Source of the DNA: Neoscytalidium dimidiatum
Taxonomy: Eukaryota > Ascomycota > Dothideomycetes > Botryosphaeriales > Botryosphaeriaceae
Reading direction: 5' to 3'
Length of the DNA stretch: 64,000 nucleotides
Assembly (NCBI GenBank): GCA_037367355.1
Contig: CM074705.1
Location: forward strand, 1,240,001 to 1,304,000
A program made the translations under genes and the position numbers. Below, piece after piece: positions 57,671-64,000 of the stretch. The notes beneath the pieces were generated by a model. That model was not told where the DNA came from, did not search any database, and saw nothing but the letters and a program-made list of their open reading frames with translations. Positions within the stretch are counted from its first letter, which is position 1. Each line of letters begins with the position of its first letter.

Positions 57671-58765
57671 ATGCTCCATTCGTCCCTCGCTCTCCCCAAC
57701 TACAACCAAGTCCTCATCGCCCTCCTTTTCTATCACTCTTCCAGTAATACTCCCGTGCGCGCCTCCCCGGCCGGACGTGCTTCTATCCCAGCACCTCTAG
57801 TTTATGCCCCACCACCGCCTATATCACCTTCCCCATCAATCACCTCTAGCTTGCTCACAGCCCCGACCTTTGCTCTCCCCAACTCTGCCCCTTCCCAGCT
57901 CTACATCACCTTGTCATCCACCCCCGAGGCACAGTCTCTCATCGAAATGAAATCTTTTTCCATCTTGGAAACCCCCACATCGGCGGCTACGATTACCGCG
58001 TCCGACACTCCGGCCACAGAAGTCTCATATGCAGAGAACACGCCTGCCATTCCAACACCACAGCCCCTCTACTCGGGGCCGCCAAGCAGCTCCCCAACAC
58101 ACGAGGCACAACCCATCGACACGCCAAGAACGTCTGCGCCCAGCGACTCCACCGCGTCAACATCGCTCGCCCACACCCTCCTCGCGCTCGCCGAGCTCGA
58201 AGCCAACAACATGGCCACAACGCCCTCCCCATCGCCCGCATCTCCCTCAACGCCGTTCCCCAAACCGCCGTCAACGATGCCAATCGACAACGGCAACAAC
58301 AGCACGCTCCAAGTCGGGGCCCTCGTCCAGCCGATGTGGACGAGACCGGTACCATTCTCGTGGCCGGTGCCGTCGCCGTCGCCGTCGCCGTCTCGGACAC
58401 GCCCGTACATCGCGCACGCACCGACGATCAGCGTGGACCCGGAGCTGTGCCCGCAGAACGTGTGCAAGGACTACGTGAACTGGCAGTGTGGGAGGCGGTA
58501 TGGCGGGTATGTTTGCTGCGTCGTTTCGTTCCTTTCCTTTCCTTTCTACTCTCCCTCTCCCCTCCCCCTCCCCCATCCTTCTTGCTCCCTGTCCCCCGTT
58601 CTACTTCTCTTGTTCTTGTAAGGTGCAATTAAGCCATTTATGTAATGCATGTATGCTGACGATGGGTGGAAAAGATGTTGGGACGAGTGCAAGGAGGACC
58701 GCGAGTATATCGATCCCGGTTGCATTGGATGGTCGACAACGTGGAAGTGTCGGGGTTGTCCTTGA
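57671..58765 (+). CDS. Pro/Ser/Thr-rich probable secreted protein with C-terminal Cys module
   Basis: Proposed exons are 57671-58506 and 58675-58765, giving 308 aa; the 168-nt intron has a GTATGT donor and a TGCTGAC branch site. The N-terminus (MLHSSLALPNYNQVLIALLF) is hydrophobic and could be a signal sequence, though not a classic one. Residues 30-255 are rich in Pro, Ser, Thr and Ala, as in O-glycosylated wall-associated proteins. The last 50 residues hold eight Cys: LCPQNVCKDYVNWQCG, then RRYGGCWDECKED, then PGCIGWST and KCRGCP. The splice joins YGG to CWDEC. The C-x(4)-C-x-DYxxxC-G...YGGC-x(3)-C pattern resembles a small Cys module I recall from secreted ascomycete proteins, by memory only. 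Function unknown. Confidence 0.7.
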
Positions 58766-59482
58766 GAAGTCGACATAGCGCAGAACGGAATGGGTCAACG
58801 ATCTGAGAGGGCAAGATGGACAAGGAGGGTATGCAGAAATAAAGTGGTAGTGGAAGGGTATCCTACACTGTTCTCGATCTGAGGACGTAAGAGAGATAGC
58901 TGATACTCCGTCATTAGCTCTCACTCGTTTCCCGCCATATGGTCGTTGCTCGCGTGAACCATAGTCATTTCAGTCTTTACAGCTGTATTCGCTCGCCGGT
59001 CTGCGTATTCTGGTTAGATTTCCTTTCGTAGATGGTGGTTAGTCTGGCGTTGAGTTTCGGTGAGGTACGGATGATCCTATTCGATTCAGCTAGAACCAGG
59101 CAAAAGTTAGTGGATCCGTCTTTGCTTCTTGTACCACGGCGAACGAATTTCTATCATCTTTCATAAAAAGTGCAGAAGATCGGCAGCTTATTGCATTAGT
59201 TGGGACGGGCCCCATTCCATTAGAGTTGTCGATCCAGATGTTCATCTCGGCCTGAAACCATGCCCTTGAGCCACCCCATACCGTCCTTGCATATCTGAAT
59301 CTAATACTCGAAGTCGAAAGCCAATCCAGCTGAGACCATAGAGCCCCTCCGCCGAACACTGCCCGTGACCATAACTCCGGAAACCCCTCTTAAGCATCCC
59401 ATGCATTTTGGGTATCACAATGTCTCTACCAGAGACCTGACCGAGGAAACACCAGAAGACGCCGTCGATATGGGCCGTGAAA
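58766..59482. other. convergent intergenic region
   Basis: 717 bp between the stop codons of the Cys-module gene and SPT3. No gene or distinct element recognised; it should contain both 3' ends. Confidence 0.4.
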
Positions 59483-60872
59483 TTAGATCTGCTGTGGTTA
59501 GCGCATATGGTCAACATCGCGGGATGAACTTACGAGTTTCAGAGTCGTGCGCTGAAGCAAACCAGTGAAGTTGAGCATAGCACGGCTCTTCATCGGGCTT
59601 CTCTGCAGGCGCCTGAAAGCTTCCCTCACATGGCCGGGGCCAACTGGCTCACGAGCTTCCTCAGGTGGGTCGAACAGTCCGGACTCACGCTTACGCTTCC
59701 GGCTCTGGCCACCACTGGCGTCACCTCCAACAGCCTTACGGTAGGCATCTTCAGCCTGCTTGACCCTGAGGGCCTCTTCGGTAAGAGTCTGGACGATCTC
59801 GAAGGTCAAGAAGCCGAGAATGTCGATGATGTCATCGTTCGGCTTGCTATCGGTGATGGTTCCGAAGCCAGCCCACTCGCGGAAGCGCTTGCCCTTGCGG
59901 AAGGTGAACGAAGCCTGACGGCAGTCTGACCAGTGGACGTATTCCTCACGAGTCATGTTCTTGGTGCGTTCGTCGGCGTTGCGAAGGCGCTGGATAGTAG
60001 CGTAGTTCATCTCGGTTTCCTCCTCGTCTTCCTCCTCTTCGCGGGCAGGAGGAGCCTCGGAGAAGTACGACTGGACATCCCAGACGAGGTCGACAGCCTT
60101 CTTTGAGCCGCCAGGCTTCGCAGTCTTGGTGGCTGGGTTGGGCGCAGTGGCGGTGATGTCAACGCCAATATCATCAGCCGCCAGGTCGTCGGCGCCAGGG
60201 TTCTTCTCGTCCGAATCCTTAGCCGTCTTGCGAACGTCCTTCCACTGAAGGAAGGTGCGGAGACGGCTAATCTTAGCACGGTCGTGGCGGATGAGCATCA
60301 TAAGATCATCGGTAGAGATGCTACGGCTACCACGGCGGGTAGCAAGGCTGGTGCATTCACGAAGCTGCCTTAAGTTAGACTGAAGAGGAGCTGAGCGTGG
60401 TGTGAGGTGAACGGCTCACCATCTCCTGAACTTGCTGCTGGACAATTTGTTCAATGAGGGTGGTAGTCTCAGCAGAAGGTTCGGCCGTCTCACCAGAGAC
60501 GAACATCATCTGTTCAACAATGTGAGTAAAGGCCCTCCATTGCCACGGTCTTCCGCCATCGGGAATGGAGAGGATATGTGTAGCGAATGCCGTAGGTTTC
60601 ATGCTGTTAAGAAAAGCGAAGTGCATTTGAAAGATAGATTGGTGAAATGATCACGTTGGGGCGGAGCGGTCTTGTGTAGACGCAGTTGGAGCGGCTCCTG
60701 CCTCAAGCCCCAACTGGAGGGAAATGCGAGGCAGCCATGAGCCCAAGACGGGAAGAACAAGGAGAAGTCGCAAGGCCTCCAAGACTCTCATCGAGACCGA
60801 GGATGGAACAGCAAAGGAAGGTAGACTGACCTGCTGGATCTCGGTACGGTACTTAACTGACTTGTCCGTCAT
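59483..60872 (-). CDS. SPT3: SAGA complex histone-fold subunit Spt3
   Basis: Spt3 helps SAGA load TBP at promoters. Proposed exons on the minus strand are 60872-60831, 60509-60420, 60364-59534 and 59488-59483, giving 322 aa (yeast Spt3 is 337). Splicing of the 14-codon first exon gives KYRTEIQQ joined to [16 protein letters not shown], a near-diagnostic N-terminus. The second junction leads to [20 protein letters not shown] and [14 protein letters not shown] (first histone fold). A second histone fold follows later ([19 protein letters not shown]). The C-terminal [13 protein letters not shown] is family-like. The last exon of only 6 nt (ATC TAA) is inferred from a GTAAGT donor and a GCTAAC branch site. 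Without that splice the protein would end 10 residues later at 59498. Intron 1 is 321 nt, long for this region. Confidence 0.92.
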
Positions 60873-61215
60873 GGTTGCGACAGGTGCCTTCTTTCGGGCA
60901 GGGGACAACGAGTGAGAATACAGCTGAGAGGCGACACGGCCACAGGCGCGCAGCAGAGCGCAGGCTGGCGATGTGGGTTGAGATGGCCGCGGGTGGGTCT
61001 GTGAGCGTGGTCGTGGTGGAAGGGACGGAGGCGCAGAGGACGCGGAGTTAGGGTGGGCACGACGCGGCGTGCACGGTTCATCGTCGTCGCTGACTCGCTC
61101 ACTCGCCGCCTTCAGCCCTACAATCACCGCGGCGGTGGGGTCCAGCAATAATTTCGTCGCCCGCCTTCTCATCCTCCACATCCATTCACGCCAGATCTGC
61201 CCGCTTTTCGCCGCC
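60873..61215. promoter_or_regulatory. divergent promoter of SPT3 and DPH5
   Basis: 343 bp between two outward-facing start codons, GC-rich, without a TATA element. Both promoters must lie here, or within the long first intron of SPT3. Confidence 0.5.
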
Positions 61216-62192
61216 ATGCTCCACTTCATAGGCCTCGGCCTTGCCGATGAAAAGGATGTGACCGTCCGCGGTCTCGAGATCATTAAGAAGGCCGAGCGCG
61301 TCTACCTGGAGGCATACACGGCCATCCTGCTGGTCGAGAAGGAGCAACTGGTGAATTCTCTGCAGTCCTCACTTCTGAAAAATCGGCGGATTCTGACAAA
61401 TGTTCTGCGTGATAGTAGGAAGCATTCTATGGCCGTTCCGTCATCATTGCCGACCGCGAAATGGTCGAGTCCGCCAGTGACGACATCCTGAAAGATGCTG
61501 ACAAGGTCGATGTTGCATTCCTCGTCGTCGGCGACCCATTCGGGTATGCACCTCTCCTACAATCGGCCATTTACGCTGATAGTAATTCTCCCCGAAGTGC
61601 TACCACTCATACCGACCTCGTCCTTCGAGCACGCGAGCTCAACATTCCAACTAATACCGTGCCGAACGCGAGCATCCTGACCGGTGTGGGCTGCACCGGC
61701 CTGCAGCTCTACAATTTTGGGCAAACCATAAGTATGGTCTTCTTCACAGACAATTGGCGCCCAGCATCTTGGTACGACAAGATCCTTGAAAACGACGTTA
61801 TTGGCCTTCACACACTGGTCTTGCTGGATATTAAGGTCAAAGAGCCAAACTTAGAAGCTCTTGCTCGCGGCAAGATCATCTATGAACCCCCGAGATTCAT
61901 GAGCGTTGCCCAGTGTGCGCAGCAGATGATCGAGATTGAGGAGGAGAATGGCAAGGGAATCTGCGGAAAAGACGCTCTCGCTGTGGGAGTCGCACGAGTT
62001 GGAGCTCCCGACCAGAAGGTTGTTGCTGGTACGCTTGAGCAGCTCAGTCAATCTGATCTGGGCAAGCCGCTTCACAGCCTTGTGCTGATTGGTAAGAAAA
62101 CGCATGATCTGGAGAGAGATTATCTCAGGGCGTATGCCGTTGATCAAGCATCGTTTGATGCCGCATGGGCAAAGAAGGATGAGCGTAATTGA
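61216..62192 (+). CDS. DPH5: diphthine methyl ester synthase Dph5
   Basis: S-adenosylmethionine-dependent methyltransferase that methylates the precursor on the modified His of elongation factor 2 during diphthamide synthesis; cytosolic. Proposed exons are 61216-61350, 61419-61543 and 61598-62192, giving 284 aa (yeast Dph5 is 300). Motifs: [31 protein letters not shown], then after intron 1 [22 protein letters not shown] joins [11 protein letters not shown] after intron 2. [20 protein letters not shown] and [19 protein letters not shown] follow. The GDPFGATTH motif is the hallmark of tetrapyrrole-methylase-fold diphthine synthases and appears only if the 54-nt intron is removed; unspliced, 18 in-frame codons interrupt it. 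DPH5 faces away from SPT3. Confidence 0.95.
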
Positions 62193-63232
62193 GGGGCTGA
62201 GAGAAGGTCGACAAGTGCTCAGGAGCTGAGATGTATATTAGAAGCGTTAAGCCTTCGAGACAAATGACACCTTAATTGGGCTTTGGGGAGATATGTTATA
62301 GCGAATGCAAAAAAATGGCCTTTAAATCAAGGTTCGTTGGCAGTTTGGAGGATAATCTTTCTGCCAGATGCTGTGATGCGCAGAGCTGAGTAATTAAGGG
62401 TGAAATCCGTACCCTTAGTATTGCCTCGGCACCCATTACCGTACGAACACATTCAATCCTCCCACAATTGCTATATCATTCATGTACTGTGCACGCGAGC
62501 TTAGTCGGGTTTAAAGGCGTTTTCTACACGATAAACGACCGAATAGGAAGTAGCAGCCTACAACTATTACGCCTGAATACATCATGAGGCATAGCCTTCT
62601 AAATGACGTCCTCTGTGCTTGATCATCATATCAGCCCATCTCGCTTATCGAGCCATAGCGTTAGTTGCGCTCTCCCGACGATCCTTTCAGGCTGTTGGAT
62701 TGGGTTACCTTTCTTTGCAAGGACAAGTGACGTCATAGCCACGAGGTCAGAAGACTCTCGTCGACATGCAATTTGCAAGGGGCTCTTATCTGTCGAAGCA
62801 CATCAATCCGTTTGAAGCCGTCGATTATTGCCCCAATTGGCGTGGCAGTGACACTCCTGTCTTAATGCCCGAACTCCGTCCTCACTAAACGGAATGGAGA
62901 AAGTCTCCTTCATGACGAAACTGTAGATCACCGTTGGAGGGTATTGGTAAGCGGAACAAGTCCTACCACTCATACTACGAGCCGCTTCTTATACCCAAGT
63001 GGACGGGAGAAACCTTCCACTAGTCCTCAAGCCAAGGTGGCTGTGTGGAGCGGGCTAGGCACGCCTCGTTAACCCCGCATAAGCAATTAGTAACCAGCAA
63101 CTTCAACCGGATACAGGGTCTATCATCAAGAACCATTTAAACAAGAATGTAAGCTCTCGAATGTAGCCTACTATTCCTTGGGCGTCCCATACCCAATTGA
63201 CCGAGACGAACTCCACTGCGGTTGCATTAACC
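62193..63232. other. intergenic region before the PRISE-like gene
   Basis: 1.04 kb holding the DPH5 3' end and the next promoter. No gene recognised; 62603-62815 is open but unlike any family I know. Confidence 0.4.
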
Positions 63233-64000
63233 ATGACGAACATACAGCAGATCCACTCGAAAGGCATATATCGTGGCCTTCCAGTATTCCCTGACACAGA
63301 CGACAAGAAAGGTCTCACAGCCATTATCACGGGCGCCAATGGGATCTCCGGGCAACACATGCTGCGCGTGCTTGCGCAGAATCCACAGCGCTGGACCAAG
63401 ATCTACTGCTTGTCACGAAGGCCTCCTGCCATACCGGAAGGACTTCCACCGCAGGCAGAACACATCCCACTGGATTTCCTCACGACCCCAGATCACATCG
63501 CGAAGGCCCTAAAGTCACACCGCGTAAACGCCGATTACGTCTTCTTCTATTCGTATATTCAGGTGCCGCCCAAGAACGGACAGGGGCTGTGGAGCAACGC
63601 TGAGAAGATGGCCATAGTAAACACCGAGCTGCTCTCTAATTTCTTATCTGCATTGAGCCTGGCGAATATCAAGCCGCGTCGAGTTATGTTGCAGACCGGA
63701 GCCAAGCATTACGGCGTGCATCTTGGGCCGACGGCAGTCCCACAGGAGGAACACGACCCTCGCGTCTTGATTGAACCGAACTTCTACTATCCCCAGGAGG
63801 ACTACTTGTATAGCTGGTGTGAAGAGCATTCGGGTGTTGGTTGGAATGTCATTCGTCCAAGCTTCATTCTCGGCGCTGTTCCGGACGCAGCCATGAATCT
63901 GGTCTTTCCGTTGGCGGCGTATGCGGCTGTGAGTAAGCACTTGGGAAAGCCTCTGGAGTTTCCGGGCAGTCTGGATGCGTGGGAGCAGACACAGGATATG
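63233..64000 (+). CDS. PRISE-like NAD(P)-dependent short-chain reductase, 5' part
   Basis: Open from the ATG at 63233 to the window edge (256 codons, no stop), so the gene is cut at its 3' end. An NADP-binding Rossmann motif AIITGANGISGQHMLRVL lies at about residues 31-48. LQTGAKHYGVHLG (near 160) resembles the TGxKHY motif of progesterone 5-beta-reductase/iridoid synthase (PRISE)-like enzymes. A Tyr-rich NFYYPQEDYLY segment and WNVIRPSFILG follow. In PRISE enzymes a Lys and a later Tyr support 1,4-reduction of enones. Fungal relatives are often annotated as NAD-dependent epimerases or occur near secondary-metabolite genes; the neighbourhood to the right is not visible. The substrate cannot be assigned. 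Confidence 0.82.
   Translation, partial: MTNIQQIHSKGIYRGLPVFPDTDDKKGLTAIITGANGISGQHMLRVLAQNPQRWTKIYCLSRRPPAIPEGLPPQAEHIPLDFLTTPDHIAKALKSHRVNADYVFFYSYIQVPPKNGQGLWSNAEKMAIVNTELLSNFLSALSLANIKPRRVMLQTGAKHYGVHLGPTAVPQEEHDPRVLIEPNFYYPQEDYLYSWCEEHSGVGWNVIRPSFILGAVPDAAMNLVFPLAAYAAVSKHLGKPLEFPGSLDAWEQTQDM

Overview
The window is nuclear chromosomal DNA from a filamentous ascomycete (Pezizomycotina; a dothideomycete-like fungus is my inference, not shown). Evidence: GT-AG introns mostly 49-75 nt long with CTRAY-type branch sites, moderately GC-rich coding DNA, intergenic gaps of 0.25-4 kb, and a gene set typical of such fungi. I count 18 supported protein genes, 17 complete and one cut by the right edge. 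I recognised no rRNA, tRNA, CRISPR or intact transposon. Gene models come from manual splicing; for every complete multi-exon gene the exon lengths sum to a multiple of three.

Layout. 1-1.3 kb: no gene. 1.3-4.4 kb: primase subunit PRI1 (-), divergent from a DUF1917/BLES03 protein (+). 4.4-5.75 kb: AT-richer gap. 5.75-9.5 kb: an endonuclease/exonuclease/phosphatase enzyme (-), divergent from an EBP1/PA2G4-like protein (+) whose last intron is unusually long. 10.4-14 kb: RCO1-like double-PHD protein (+). 15.4-16.8 kb: TLS1/C9orf78-like splicing factor (+). 17.6-22.6 kb: DHX29/YLR419W-like DExH helicase (-), divergent from GCN1 (+, 22.9-31.1 kb). 31.7-33.3 kb: SAGA subunit ADA1/HFI1 (+). 35.2-36.8 kb: hexokinase (-). 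38.8-40.2 kb: F-box-like orphan (+). 41.6-43.2 kb: Ayg1-like alpha/beta hydrolase (+). 43.2-47.3 kb: long GC-rich gap with tandem repeats. 47.3-50.9 kb: WEE1 kinase (+). 52.7-56.1 kb: VAC7 (+). 57.7-58.8 kb: probable secreted Pro/Ser/Thr-rich protein with a C-terminal Cys module (+). 59.5-60.9 kb: SPT3 (-), divergent from DPH5 (+, 61.2-62.2 kb). 63.2-64 kb: 5' part of a PRISE-like reductase (+).

This is mostly a core housekeeping region, not an accessory island or a biosynthetic cluster. Two themes recur. Translation and ribosome quality control: GCN1, the DHX29-like helicase, EBP1-like and DPH5. Chromatin and cell-cycle control: ADA1 and SPT3 of SAGA, RCO1 of Rpd3S, PRI1 and WEE1. Four divergent pairs share short intergenic promoters of 251-468 bp. 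The least explained items are the hairpin in the long EBP1 intron, the Cys-module secreted protein, the stop-free introns of length 3n in WEE1, DPH5 and the hydrolase, and the 4.1 kb gap before WEE1.
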